A DNA stretch of 64,000 nucleotides. It comes from Papilionanthe hookeriana x Papilionanthe teres (taxonomy: Eukaryota > Streptophyta > Magnoliopsida > Asparagales > Orchidaceae). Position 1 is the stretch's first letter, and each line of letters opens with the position of its first letter. The notes below the pieces were generated by a model, which did no database searches, had not been told where the DNA came from, and saw only the letters and a list, made by a program, of their open reading frames with translations. The stretch is taken from contig CM040427.1 in NCBI GenBank assembly GCA_022702705.1, forward strand, positions 77,925,283 through 77,989,282, in the 5' to 3' direction. The position numbers were made by a program, and so were the translations under genes. Positions 1-12,476 of the stretch are shown here, piece after piece.

Positions 1-2850
1 TGGGAAATTCATTAACTTTACTCGTTATTATTTCTTCTAAACTAAGTTTAGATCAAGAAGAAAAACTCGATAGAAGTGTTAAAGAATTATAAGAAAGCTT
101 TTGGTCGGACTATCACCGATATAAGAAGAATAATCCCTTCCATCTGTATGCATAGAATATTAATGGAAGAAGATTTTAAACCTACTATTGAAACTCAAAG
201 AAGATTAAATCCTATCATGAAAGAGGTTGTTAAAAAAGAAATTTTAAAATGGTTAGATGATGGAATTATTTATCTTATTTCGGATAGCCAATGGATAAGT
301 CCTATTCATTATGTTTCACAGAAAGGAGAGTAACTGTCATTGTCAATGATAAAAATGAACTAATTCCTACAAGACAAGTTACTGGATGACAAATTTGTAT
401 TGATTATCGAAAATTAAACGACGCCACTAGAAAGGATCATTTTCCTTTACCTTTCTTGGATCAAATGCTTGATAAATTAGCTGGACACTCATATTTCTGT
501 TTTCTGGATGGAAATTCTGGTTATCATCAATTACCTGTCGCTCCTGAGGACCAAGAGAAAATAACATTTACATGTCCTTATGAAACATTTGCGTTTAGAA
601 GAATGCCTTTTTGTTTATGTAATGCACCTGCAACTTTTCAAAGATGTATGATGTCAATAATTTGTGATTTGATTGACAAAGGAATTGAAATATTTATGGA
701 CAATTTTTTAGTCTTTAGAACTTTTTTTGAATCTTGTTTGGAAAATATTTCCAAAGTTCTGAAAAGATGTGAAGAAACAAATCTAGTTCTGAACTGAGAA
801 AAATGTAAATTTATGGTCACAGAAGGCATTGTACTTGGTCACAAAATTTCAGAAAAAGGGATGGAAGTTGATCAAGCAAAAGTGAAAATTACTGCTGAAC
901 TGCAACCACCTATTATTGTTACTGATGTGAGAAGTTTTCTGGGTCATGCTAGGTTTTATAGAAGATATATAAAGAGTTTCTCTAAAATTGCTAAACCTCT
1001 TAGTCATTTATTGGAAAAAGAAGCTAAATTTGAATTTAATGAAGACTGTATTAATGCTTTCAATATTTTAAAAGAAAAATTAATAACTGCACCTATAATT
1101 ATTGCACCTGATTGGAATAAACCCTTTGAATTAATGTGTGATGCAAGTGATTTTACAATTGGAGCTGTATTGGGATAAAAATATGATAAAATTTTCAAAG
1201 TTATATTTTATGCTAGTAATACTCTTTTTGAAACTGAAATAAATTACACTACTACTGAGAAAGAGCTTTTAGCTATAGTCTATGCCTTTGATAAATTTAG
1301 ACCTTATCTTCTTGATACCAAATGCATAGTTCATACTGATCATTCCGCTATTAAATATTTAATGACAAAAAAAGATTCTAAGCCTAGACTGATAAGATGG
1401 GTTTTAGTTCTACAAGAATTTGATTTTCATATAGTAGATAGAAAAGGAACTGATAACCAAATTGCTGATCATTTATCTAGAATTAAGAATGATGTTATTA
1501 CTGAGGAAAATATAAATGAGAAATTTCCTGATAAACATTTATATGTTATTCAAGGATGCCAAACACCTTGGTATGCGGATATAGTTAACTATTTAGTTAG
1601 CAATATTCTACCTTATGGATTGAATAATAAATATATTAAGAAATTTAAAAATGATGCTAAATCTTATATTTGGGAAGATCCTCATTTATTTAAATTAGGA
1701 AGAGATTCTGTAATTCGAATATGTGTACCTTATGAAGAAACTTTTGTTATTATTCAAAAATGTCATGATTCCGATTTTGGAGGACACTTTGGAGTAGATA
1801 AAACTGCATTTAAATTTTTAAATTCAGGATTTTATTGGTCTACCTTGTTCAAAGATGTGAGACATTATGTGAAAACATGTGATCGATGTTAAAGGATGGG
1901 AAATATATCTAGAAAAGATGAAATGTCTTTAAACTATATATTGGAAATTGAAATTTTTGATATATGGGGTTTAGACTTTATGGGACCATTTGTACCATCA
2001 TCTAGAAAGATTTATATTTTATTAGAGTCGATTATTTTTCAAAATGGATCGAAGTCGTAGCTTTAACTAATCGTGATTCCAAAAGTGTTTCAAAATTTTT
2101 AAAGAAAATGATTTTTTCAAGATTTGGAATGCTTAAGGTAATTATCACGGATTATGGAAGTCATTTTAGAAATATAAGAATTCAATTATTACTGAACAAA
2201 TTTGGAATCAAACACAGAATTGCAACTGCGTATCACCCTCAAATAAGTGGAATGACTAAAGTATCAAATAGAGAAATTAAAAGAATTTTAGAGAAGACTG
2301 TTAATCCTAAAAGAACTGATTGGGTTGATAGACTTGATTTTGCATTATGGGCTTATAGAATGAACTTATAAGACACCAATCGGAATGTCACCTTACCTAG
2401 GTTAATTTATGGTAAACATTATCACTTACCTGTCGAACTCGAACATAAAGCTTATCGGGCGATAAATGAGTTTAATTTTGATTTCGAATACTCGCAGGAG
2501 AAAACGATTATTACAATTAAATGAGATGGATGAAATAAGAAATGAATCATATGAAAATGTAAAAATTTATAAATAGAAAATGAAGATGTTACATGATAAA
2601 AAAATTTCAGGAAAAATATTCAAGCCTAGACAAGAAGTATTATTATTTAATACTCGTTTAAGACTTTTTCCTCGAAAATTAAGATCTAAATGGATAGGAC
2701 CATATATAATTGAGAAAGTATACCATTATGGAGCTGTGGATATTAAAGACCCTAAAACAGGAAAAATATTTAAAGTTAACAGATTTAGATTGAAGCCTTA
2801 TTTTGGAGACATTAAAATGATTTATAAAGAGGCTTATGAGTTGAGTCTAC
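1..2850 (+). pseudogene. pol: Athila-B pol: reverse transcriptase, RNase H, integrase (broken, 5' end outside window)
   Basis: Copies retroelement RNA into DNA and inserts it; degenerate here. Frames 1, 3 and 2 carry successive pieces. The RT N-terminus (about 76-333) has the Athila signature PSICMHRIL. RT fingers/palm (456-797) carry GHSYFCFLDG and LCNAPATFQRCMMSI, and the YxDD box reads FMDN, so a catalytic Asp is lost. RNase H (about 1110-1490) keeps CDASD, the EKE glutamate, HTDH and the final ADHLSR. Integrase follows: a zinc finger with C..C ending KTCDRC (about 1770-1890), core Asp in WGLDF and ITDYG, Glu in SNREIK, and a C-terminal domain to about 2815. Breaks seen: frameshifts near 330-440, 2020 and 2500; stops at 795, 1176 and 1890. 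Athila assignment rests on family knowledge. The gene is interrupted at 2850 by the Athila-A array; its stop codon lies at 26940-26942. Confidence 0.93.
2846..2850. other. Left target-site duplication of Athila-A array (TCTAC)
   Basis: TCTAC directly precedes the TG of the first LTR and is repeated at 26930-26934 directly after the CA of the fourth LTR. Ty3/gypsy integrases make 5-bp duplications, so the pair marks the two ends of one insertion event into the 3' end of Athila-B pol. Confidence 0.88.
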
Positions 2851-4829
2851 TGACACGCCTAAAATATATATGCTTTTTGCTATATCATTTTACTCATTTT
2901 TTATGATATTACACTTTAAAGGAAGGTATTTTGTATGTTTTTTGGTTTTAGGTACAGGAAATGGTGATTGGAGAAAAAATAAGTAAAAATGGTGCAATGT
3001 GGAGTAAAAACGAGCAAGAAATGAAATTCTGCCCTGACACCTTTCGATAAGACTTTTGATGCTTAATCTCTTTTACACTTCTTGTATATTTTTGAATGAG
3101 ATTACACTTTAAAGAAAGGTTGTTTTTATGCTTATTTTGTAGGGCTATCTGTTACGAATGCAACACAGCTGAAACAGAGCGAATCAGAGCTAAAACGGAG
3201 CTAAACGAAGCGAAACAGTGGACCCGCGCAGCAGGCTGCTCGTAGACGGCGGCCACGATCTCGCCGAAGGAGAGATTTTCCAGAAAACACCGAAAAGCGC
3301 CCGAAAAGCTAGCCGACAGCGAGCTCAAACCTGCCGACGTCGCCCGGAAGCTTCTGGACCAACTTTTGGCGGTTTTTGGCCTAAATTCGATGTATTTGGA
3401 TGCTTTTTCGAAGGGGTGCTTTGGAAACTCTTCAAAATTCGCCCATACTCTTTAAATGGCGAATATAGGTTACAAAAGGGAGGAATTAGAGAGGAGAAAA
3501 GTATAGAAAAAAGAGAGAAATGTTTAGAATTCTTAGATTAAGAGTAGAAATGTAGATTTCTACCCTTTTGGAGAGATTGGAGAGGAGATTTTGAGAGAAT
3601 TTGTAAGGGATTTCGCCAGCATTGCATGGATCGCTGGGACACTTTATGGGAGAGATCTTCGTCTTTCTTTCAAAGGGAAAAATCTAAGTATTGTTCTTCA
3701 TTATCTTATAATTTTGTAAACATTTATTTAGTGGATTTGCATTGGTTAAACGAAGTTTCTGTTGTGTTTTCTTCGTGCTTTATGACGTATCTCTCTTACT
3801 TTTTCTTCTTCTTTGAAAATAGTGACATGAGAAGATTATGCCATTATTTTCATTTTACTTTTCTTTTATAATGAGTAGAAATCATGTTTAGGATTTTGTG
3901 ATACATGATAGAAGTGAATTTAATTATAAATGTGATGGTTTTTACTTGCACTTTATTTACATTGCAATAAGGGCCCATTATAGTGTTAAAATTCATTGTA
4001 ATTGCATCGACCCGAAAGGGCAGTGTAATTCTCAACAAAGTGAAACTACATTCAAATTCCATGGATGGTGAAGTTCATGGGGATTGAATGTAAATAAATA
4101 GGGAAAAATATTAATCTGGCGTAGAATAGGAGATTTTAGAGTGACAGGCTAAAATCCCCAATTCGGTCCTATCGTTTGGGTGCTGAAGCAAAGATGTTAG
4201 CCCTCAGGCGAGGGGATTGTGGGAGCTCCGAAGTGAGAGTCGGTATCCTCCCGCACTAGCCACGGATTCGAGTAACTGAGCATAGGATTAGTCAATATTC
4301 TTTATGCCCTGGACCAAAGGGTAAATAATATGATTGCTCCTATTTGGCACATACAATATTTAATGCATCTCAATCCTATAAATTATCTATTTCATTACAT
4401 AAGAATAGTAGATTTTAATATCTCAAAATTCTCCAAACCAATTCATCCAAAAAGGGTTGTATTTAGAATTGGTATTTGCATTTAGATATAGTTACTATCT
4501 TTACATTTAACACTTGCACATAGGAATAGTTGCAAGATAAAACACAATTTTAATCAACATTCCAAACTAAGGACTATTATTAGTAGACTAGAATTTGATT
4601 AAATACTTCTTACTTCACTTCCTCGTGGGATCGATATTGGGGTTTTTAAAGAAAACTCTATATTACTTGAAAAAGATACGTATACTTGCGTAGTACCCAT
4701 AGTGTGTAAAATATTTTCTAATTTTTTATATCATTTAAGATTTTGCACACTAGCCGCTATTTATAAATCGGGTCAAGTTTTTTACCATCTTTTAGAAGTT
4801 AATTTACTGCGTAGTTGCGGGTTGGGTCA
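2851..4829 (+). repeat. Athila-A LTR 1
   Basis: Starts TGACACGCC and ends GGGTCA, 1979 bp. It is collinear with LTRs 2-4, differing by scattered substitutions and small indels. U3 contains a GC- and CpG-rich block (about 3180-3370) in otherwise AT-rich DNA. The region near 4620-4760 (GATACGTATACTTGCGTAG and a GTGTGTAAAAT stretch) is shared with the Athila-B LTR. Short open frames inside it are not conserved between LTR copies and are not genes. Confidence 0.92.
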
Positions 4830-4834
4830 AGTTT

Positions 4835-4853
4835 TTTATGCCGTTGTCGTGGA
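4835..4853 (+). other. Primer binding site of unit 1 (degraded)
   Basis: Six bases after the LTR end comes TATGCCGTTGTCGTGGAA, the position and remnant of the Athila primer site (TGGCGCCGTTGTCGGGGA type, complementary to the 3' end of tRNA-Asp). Several bases are lost, so priming from this copy is unlikely. Confidence 0.7.
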
Positions 4854-5095
4854 AGCTTCGGTAAGAACTTTAGGAGAATTTTACTTGAAGTAATTAGGCT
4901 TAGACTTGGAAAACTGTAGTGTCGTAAAAACTATTTTTGTGTGAAAAGTGTTTTATATGAAAAAGTGTTGTGAAAAAAAAAACAAAAAAAATTGTTTATA
5001 TGAAAAATAAGGTATTCGTGAAAATGTTTTGTTGTGTTGAATATATTTCATTTATTATTTGTTTAATTATTAATGTATTGTTTGTTATGTTGCGT

Positions 5096-8000
5096 ATGCA
5101 AAACAATGGATCTGCAGGACTTGTGCCTTATGATCCCGAGTTAGAAAAAAATAAAAAAATAAAAATACAGAAAGAATTCAAAAAACTAGAAATGGAAATG
5201 GAAAACTTTCAAGATAATAACTTAAAAAATCATCATACTTCATTGAGGGATTACATAAATCCTACGACAGATATAATTCACTTAAGTATACAAAATCCTA
5301 TCGTAGAAGCTGACTCATTTGAAATAAATCCTGAGATAATTAACTGATGCAGAACAATCAGTTTGGGGGAACTCCTTCAGAGGATCCCTATTTACACTTA
5401 TCAAATTTTCTAGAACTTTGTGCTACATTTCGTTATAACGGTATGTCAGACGATGTTGTTAGACTAAGACTTTTTCCTTTCTCACTAAGGGATAAGGCTA
5501 AAATGTGGTTATATTCTTTAGCACCTGGTTCTATTAAAACTTGGGAGGAGTTAACTAAAAAATTTCTAGCTAATTATTTTCCACCTTCAAGGACTACTCA
5601 ACTTAGAAACGATATTATCTCATTTTGTCAGTATGAAGGGGAATCAATATACGAAGCCTCGGAAAGATTTAAGGAACTCCTAAGAAAGTGTCCACTCCAT
5701 GCTCTGCCCGATTAGTTAATAATTCAAACTTTTTATAATGGGTTAGTAGGATCCCTTAGGTCTATAATTGATGCTGCCACTGGTGGATCATTAATGTCAA
5801 AATCATTTGATGAAGTGTATGCATTAATTGAAGAAATGGCTACAAATGAATTTCAATGGCCCTCTGCAAGGGTAAATCATAAAAATGTAGCTAGTATTCA
5901 TGATACAAATATGATTTCAATACTTGCATCTCAGATTGTTGCAATATCAAGGAAGTTGGACCAATTTGGAATGAACCAACATCAATTTACTCCTGTAAGT
6001 GAGGAAAGTTCATTAGGGCCTATAATTGATTCTAAATTATCATATGAGACTTTAAATACCATAAACAACCTGTACTCTAACTTTTACATCCCAAGTTGGG
6101 AGAACCATCTTAAATTTAACTGGAATCCTACTACTGACGATGGAAACCAACAATGGGAAAATAATCATGCAAATCTTAATGGAAGTTGGAATAATCAGGG
6201 GAACACAAACTATAGACTTTCATATCCACCGGACTCTAATATTGATCAAAAATTTGAGGATAAGAAGATGTCTATGGAAGAAGTGGTATTGCAAATGAGA
6301 AACCAGTTGCAAAGTCAAAATACTGCGATTAGAAACATAGAGAATCAACTGGGACAAATTTCTAATTCACTTAGCAATAGACCCCAAGGAACACTTCCTA
6401 GCAACATTGAGATCAACCCTAAAAAGAACACTAATGAACAAATAGAAGCTGCCCGATTAAAAAGTGGAAGAGAGATAGAGGATGTGGTTAGCAAAGAGAA
6501 AGATCTTGTAAGAGAAACAAAGGAAACTAAAAGACCTGAAGAACATGTTTGTAAGGATCTGAAAAAATTAATATCTCCAACTAAAATCAGTTTGGAAAAA
6601 CCACCACCTCCATTTCCTCAAAGACTTAGACAACATGAGTTGGATAAAAAATTTTCAAAGTTCATGAAAGTACTTAAGAAGTTAACGATAAATATTCCTT
6701 TCATTGAAGCATTGGAACAGATGCCTAGTTATTCAAAGTTTATAAAGGATATATTAAACAAAAAAAGGAAATTTGGGGATTACGAGACAGTTACACTAAG
6801 TGAGGAGTGCAGCGCTATACTTCAGAAAAATTTTCCTCAAAAACTTAAAGATCCTTGTAGCTTTACAATTCCTTGTGCAATTAGAAAAAAATTATGTGGA
6901 AAAGCTTTATGTGATTTAGGAGTGAGCATTAATGTGATGCCTCTATCTATATTTAGAAGGTTAGGTTTAGTCGATATTTCTCCCACTACTGTAACCCTTC
7001 TATTAGCTGGTCGATCTATCATTTATCCAAAAGGAGTTATAGAAGACGTGCTTGTTAAAGTGGATAAATTTATCTTTCCTTTGGACTTTATTGTATTAGA
7101 TATGGAGGAAGATAACGAAATTCCAATTATTTTAGGGAGACCTTTCCTTGTTACTGGACAAGCTATGATAGATGTGCAAAAAGGAGAGTTGGCTATAAAT
7201 ATTAATGATCAGGAAGTCACTTTTGATGTATTAAAAACTATGAAATATCCAGCTGAGAGAAAAGATGATGATTGCTTTTACATGGATGAAATTGATTATC
7301 TAAGTAAAGACCATTTCCAAGAAAGTTTTGAGAGTAAGTTAGCAGATGAGATTGAAATGGATTTTCATGGTGAGTCAAAAACATTACTTAAAGAAGACTG
7401 TATGTATGTTCAGGAGAGGTGTGGAATGATGGACGCTACCAAAAATAGTAAACTTTTAATTCTATTTGTTGAAAAATCTCATGAACTTAAGATGGATGTA
7501 CCTCATACAGTTTTAAAGCCTATCTATTTAGAGAATTCATCTACACAATCAGTCTTTATATCATTAGATACGACTCAATCATAAGAAAAACCTGAATTAA
7601 ATGATGAACAAGATAAAATTATAGACCTAGGACTTGGAAGAGAATTCGAGGTTAAATTTCAAAAGAACTTTGAGTTGAGAAAAGAGGATAAGGATATTGG
7701 AAGACCATTGGAAGAAATTCCTAAGGAATTAGAAAAACCTATTTCCTCAACTAAGATAGATCCTCCATCATTTAATAATTATAAAGGGGAAGAATTGGAA
7801 GATAACTTGAATCATAAGAGTGACATAGAAGAATTTGATCCTGAATCTGAATTATCTAGAGAGAATCTAATCCAAAATTTGGGAGATATTGAAGTATCTT
7901 ATAAAGATCCATTTCTTATAAATTTCAAGGATGATATTAATATGCAAATTCAGAAAATTAATAGAAGAATATTGGATCCAAAAAGAAATATGAGGAACAA

Positions 8001-8190
8001 TAATATAAATCCATCTAAAAAGGAAGAGCTGAATGAAAAATTAAAATTTGAGACTTCTGAAGGAATCCCTGGATCTGAAAAAGATTGGGCGATTGATCGA
8101 GGATTACTTAATCGGAATTTTGATCTAGGAGGAATCATTTGTCGGGCCCGTGACGTTAAAACCAAGTGCTTTATGGGAGGCAACCCATAG
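5096..8190 (+). pseudogene. gag: Athila-A Gag-protease polyprotein, copy 1
   Basis: Structural Gag plus aspartic protease of a non-autonomous Athila element. ATG 5096 was chosen because Gag similarity begins near it and it is conserved in copies 1 and 2. The capsid domain (about 5350-5790) has LRLFPFSLRDKAKMWLYSL and FLANYFPPSRTTQLRNDI. A Trp/Asn-rich stretch follows (6080-6230) with no CCHC zinc knuckle. A basic/acidic linker leads to the protease (about 6850-7200): CDLGVSINVMP (active-site Asp) and ILGRPFL (flap side). An acidic, Lys/Glu-rich tail of about 300 residues runs to 8190. Breaks: a 1-nt loss near 5343, TAG 5713 (Trp in the other copies), TAA 7582 (Gln in copy 2). This is the best preserved of the three copies. 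No RT follows. Confidence 0.9.
8145..8188 (+). other. Conserved Athila motif GTTAAA..GGGAGGCAACCCA, unit 1
   Basis: The motif reads GACGTTAAAACCAAG, then CTTTATGGGAGGCAACCCA, and overlaps the last codons and TAG stop of the gag-protease frame. The same motif occurs at 15527-15570, 22909-22952 and 26964-27000 (Athila-B). In Athila elements it normally follows the pol end and precedes the env-like region. Its presence straight after the protease tail marks where RT-integrase is missing in Athila-A. Confidence 0.75.
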
Positions 8191-10218
8191 TTATCAGTGT
8201 GCTTTGATTTAGTGTACTTGAGAGTCATGATTGTTAGTGTTGTATGGTGTTTGCATTAGAGAGGATTGAATTGATGTTTATGTGTCATTTTGGATTGATC
8301 AGTTTGATTGATGATTGATAGATGTTTGGATTATTAGTAGTTTGATTTGATCTTTATGTGTCATGAGGGAGGTGATTCCTTAACTTCTTATTATGGCTAG
8401 AATTGATCTCTTGTAGTAGTTGGATTAACGAGTCCACTGTGACTTGAGTCTCATCCAGACTTTAGTTTTACAAGATAAATCATGAATTTTGAACATTGAT
8501 AATTCCATCTTAATTTGTTACTTCCTTTCTGCAACTTTATTTTCATTTTATAGGAGTCACAAACCTATTTGATGAATAACATTAGGATGATCTTACACTA
8601 CAATATTTAACTGTTAAAGGTGCTTAAATAAAAGGATTAGATGATGCCTGAGATTGGTGTCCGGAAACCAATTTATCAGGGATAATCTTATCTTTGAGAT
8701 TATAATCTATAAAATTATTTTAAAAAGTACCTAATTTACTATTGTAGTGATTCTGTTAGAAATTGAAGGTAACGTAGTGAGATTAGTTGAATTAAAGGAT
8801 GAATTAACCTCATTTATCATATGTGTGTTTATGTTTGTGTTACAACTTTATTTAGGTATTGAAGAACATTTTTATATTCCCTTACTGATACCTACAATGC
8901 TAGTTAGACTTTGGTTTAGTTAAGGCATGATTAGTTTAGATTTACTTTCTGCTGCATATTGTTCTTTCCTAATGAATACTTGCAAATGATTTTAATAGAC
9001 ATTTGTGGTAGATAGAATTTCTAAATTGTTTTTTTTCTGCTTATATTTTCTGTACTGAATACTATATATGTTAAAAATTAAGTTTGGGTGTAGGAAGAAA
9101 AATAAGATTTTACTGTGAAAATACTTCCTTTTAGTGTAATTTTATTACAAGCATGTTTTAGGTTAGATTTACTTTCTCCTACAGTCATTCTATCCTGATT
9201 ATGCATGATATGAATTTGATAGGATGTTGTAGTAGTAAGTATATTCAACCTTTACTTTTTCTTCCTGCTATATTTTATGGAATTAATTGCAAAATATTTT
9301 TTTGAAATTTAAGTTTGGGGGAAGAAAAATATTAACTCTTATTTGTTCTCAATTATTATATTTTCAAAAATTATTAGCATAACTTCTGGCAATTGAACCT
9401 CGCTTGAGATAACTAAAACTTTTTATTTTAATTGAATATTATGGAAGGATTGGATGAAAGTATTTAGTAATAAAAGTCAATTTTATAAGGATAAGATATT
9501 TGGTATAAAAGAATATGATTATAGTTAACTATTTAAAGTAAAGAAAACTGTATTTTTGAAATGTTAAGAGACTTAAAGTATTGTGTGTTAAGAAGAGATT
9601 GTGACTTTATGATGAATAATAAGGCTCATACCTAATTATAAAGTAAGGATGTGTTTCAAGTTCGAACTTTAGAAAGAGGAGAGTGAAGTTCAAAATCATT
9701 ACAGACTCTCAAGATATAGTAATCCTCATTAAAAAAAAAAGAGAGAAAAAGTAAAGAGAGTGAAAAAAAGGGAATTGAAAATGATCCTGAAAGAAAAGAG
9801 AAAAAAAGAAAAGAGAAATATTTATGAGGAGAAGCTTGAGGAGATGCCTAATCAAAAGTTGGCTTCACTTGAGTTCCTTAAAGGGAGAACTTGATTTCAT
9901 TTTTGAATTTATATTTAAAGTATTGGCCTACATTCTAATGAAGTTTGCATGAACTCCTTTTTCACATAATCTTTCAAGGTATTCTTAATGTAACAAATTA
10001 TGGTTTATCTTGAAATAAATAGAAGACTAGAACTCTTAGACTTGATTGTTGAATATTCTTATACTTGTAGTGTTAACCTGAGTTACTGAATTTCTTTCAA
10101 AAAGTCTAACCAATATATTCTTTTAAATAAAAAATTTTAGTGTTTTACAGGTGAAAAGTACATTGTCTTGAGTTATATTTTTATGTAGTAAAAGTGTTAC
10201 TTCGAGGACAAGTAACGC
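8191..10218 (+). other. Non-coding 3' internal region of unit 1
   Basis: About 2 kb without a conserved reading frame, collinear with 15573-17596 and 22953-24973. It holds two polypurine-tract-like motifs before the real one (TAAGTTTGGG at 9079 and 9309), a purine-rich stretch (9730-9825) and a block at 9682-9857 that is also found in Athila-B (30750-30851). These shared pieces suggest cis-acting RNA functions rather than coding. Confidence 0.8.
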
Positions 10219-10235
10219 TTAAGTTTGGGGGATTT
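10219..10235 (+). other. Polypurine tract of unit 1
   Basis: TTAAGTTTGGGGGATTT lies directly before the TG of LTR 2. This is the expected site for plus-strand DNA priming. The same sequence precedes LTRs 3 and 4 and the Athila-B LTR. Confidence 0.85.
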
Positions 10236-12212
10236 TGACACGCCTAAAATATATATACTTTTTGCTATATCATTTTACTCATTTTTGATGATATTACACT
10301 TTAAAGGAAGGTATTTTGTATGTTTTTTGGTTTTAGGTACAAGAAATGGCGATTGGAACAAAAAGAAGCAAAAACGGTGCAATTTGGAGCAAAAACGAGC
10401 AAGAAATGAAATTCTACCCTGAGACCTTTCGATAAGTCTTTTGATAATTAATCTCTTTTACACTTCTTGCATATTTTTGAATGAGATTACACTTTTAAAA
10501 AAGGTTGTTTTTATGCTTATTTTGTAGTGCTATCTGTTACGAACGCAACGCAACTGAAATGGGGCGAATCAGAGCTAAAACGGAGCCAAACGGAGCGAAA
10601 CTGTGGAGCCGTGCAGCAGCCTGCTCGCCGACGGTGGCCGCGATCTCGCCGACTGTGAGATTTTCCAGAAAACACCGAAAAGTGCCCAAAAAGCTAGTCG
10701 ACAGTGAGGTCGAACCCGCGACGGCGCCCGGAAGGTTCTGGACCGACTTTTGGTGGTTTTTGGCCTAAATTCGATGTATTTGGACGCTTTTTCGAAGGGG
10801 TGCTTATGGAAACTCTTCAAACTTCGTCCATACTCTTTAAAATGGCGAATATAGGTTAGAAAAGGGAGGAATTAGAGAGGATAAAAGTATAGAAAAAAGA
10901 GAGGAATGTTTAGGATTCTTAGATTAAGAGTAGAAATGTAGATTTCTACCCTTTTGGAGAGATTAGAGAGGAGATTTTGAGAGAATTTGTAAGGGATTTC
11001 ACTAGCATTGCATGGATCGCCGGGACACTTTATGGGAGAGATCTTCGTCTTTCTTTCAAAGGGAAAAAGCTAAGTATTGTTCTTCATTATCTTATAATTT
11101 AGTAAACATTTATTTAGTGGATTTGCTTTGGTTAAATGAAGTTTCTGTTGTGTTTTCTTCGTGCTTTGTGACGCATCTCTCTTACTCTTTCTTCTTCTTT
11201 GAAAATAGTGACATGAGCAGATTATGCCATTATTTTCATTTTACTTTTCTTTCATAATGAGTAGAAATCATGTTTAGTATTTTGTGATGCATGATATAAG
11301 TGAATTTAATTATAAATGTGATGGTTTTTACTTGCACTTCATTTACATTACAATAAGGGCCCATTATAGTGTTAAAATTCATTGTAATTGCATTGACACG
11401 AAAGGGCTATGTAATTCTCAACAAAGTGAAACTACATTCAAATTTCATGGATGGTGAAGTTCATGGGGATTGAATGCAAATAAATAGGGAAAAATATTAA
11501 TCGGGCGTAGAATTGGAGATTTTAGAGTGACAGACTAAAATCCCCAATTCAGTTCTATCATTTGGGTGCTAAAGCAAAGATGTTAGCCCTAAGGCGAGGG
11601 GAACGTGGGAGCTCCGAAGTGAGAGTCGGTATCCTCCCAGCCTAGCCACGGATTCAGTAACCAAGCATAGGATTAGTCAATGTTCTTTATGCCTGGACCA
11701 ATGGGTAAAGAATAGGATTGCTCCTATTTGGCACATACAATATTTAATGCATCTCAATCTTATACATTATCTATTTCATTACATAATAATAGTAGTTTTT
11801 CATATCTCAAAATTCTCTAAACCAATTCATCCAAAAAGGGTTATATTTAGAATTGTTATTTGCATTTAGATATAGTTACTATCTTTACATTTAACACTTG
11901 CATTTAGGAATACTTGCTAGATAAAACAATATTTTAATCGACATTCAAAACTAAGGACTATTAGTAGTAGACTAGAATTTGATTAAAGACTTCTTACTTC
12001 ACTTCCTCGTGGGATCGATATTGAGGTTTTTAAAGAAAACTCTATATTACGTGAAATGATACGTATACTTGCGTAGTACCCCTAGTGTGTAAAATATTTT
12101 CTAATTTTTTATATCATTTAAGATTTTGCACACTAGCCGCTATTTATAAATCGGGTCAAGTTTTTGGCCATCTTTTGGAAGTTAATTTACTGCGTCATTG
12201 CGGGTCGGGTCA
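10236..12212 (+). repeat. Athila-A LTR 2
   Basis: TGACACGCC to GGGTCA, 1977 bp, flanked by the polypurine tract on the left and a primer site on the right. It therefore serves as 3' LTR of unit 1 and 5' LTR of unit 2. It is collinear with the other three LTRs. Confidence 0.92.
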
Positions 12213-12217
12213 AGTTT

Positions 12218-12235
12218 TGGCGTCGTTGCTGGGAA
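12218..12235 (+). other. Primer binding site of unit 2
   Basis: TGGCGTCGTTGCTGGGAA begins five bases after the LTR end. It is close to the Athila tRNA-Asp site TGGCGCCGTTGCCGGGGA, with a few substitutions. Confidence 0.8.
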
Positions 12236-12476
12236 GCTTCGGTGAGAACTTTAGGAGAATTTTAGTTGAAGTAATTAGGCTTAGACTTGAAAAACTGTAG
12301 TGTAGTAAAAACTATTTTGTGTGAAAAGTGTTTTTATATGAAAAAGTGTTGTGAAAAAAAAAACAAAAAAAATTATTTATATGAAAAATAAGGTGTTCGT
12401 GAAAATGTTTTGTTGTGTTGAATATATTTCATTTATTATTTGTTTAATTGTTAATGTATTGTTTGTTATGTTGTGT

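Noticed and set aside
2780..2870. Athila pol fused directly to an LTR without a polypurine tract, as if one rearranged element
   Set aside because: TCTAC at 2846-2850 matches 26930-26934, and the pol frame continues to a stop at 26940-26942. The pol belongs to a different element that the array interrupts.
3218..3541. 107-codon frame in LTR 1 and its counterparts (10505-10768, 17859-18146, 25257-25607)
   Set aside because: It lies in LTR U3, frames and ends differ between the four LTR copies, and no domain is recognisable. The GC-rich block simply lacks stops.
6837..7022. 61-codon minus-strand frame repeated in all three gag-protease copies
   Set aside because: It is the antisense shadow of the conserved protease region; its repetition follows from the array.
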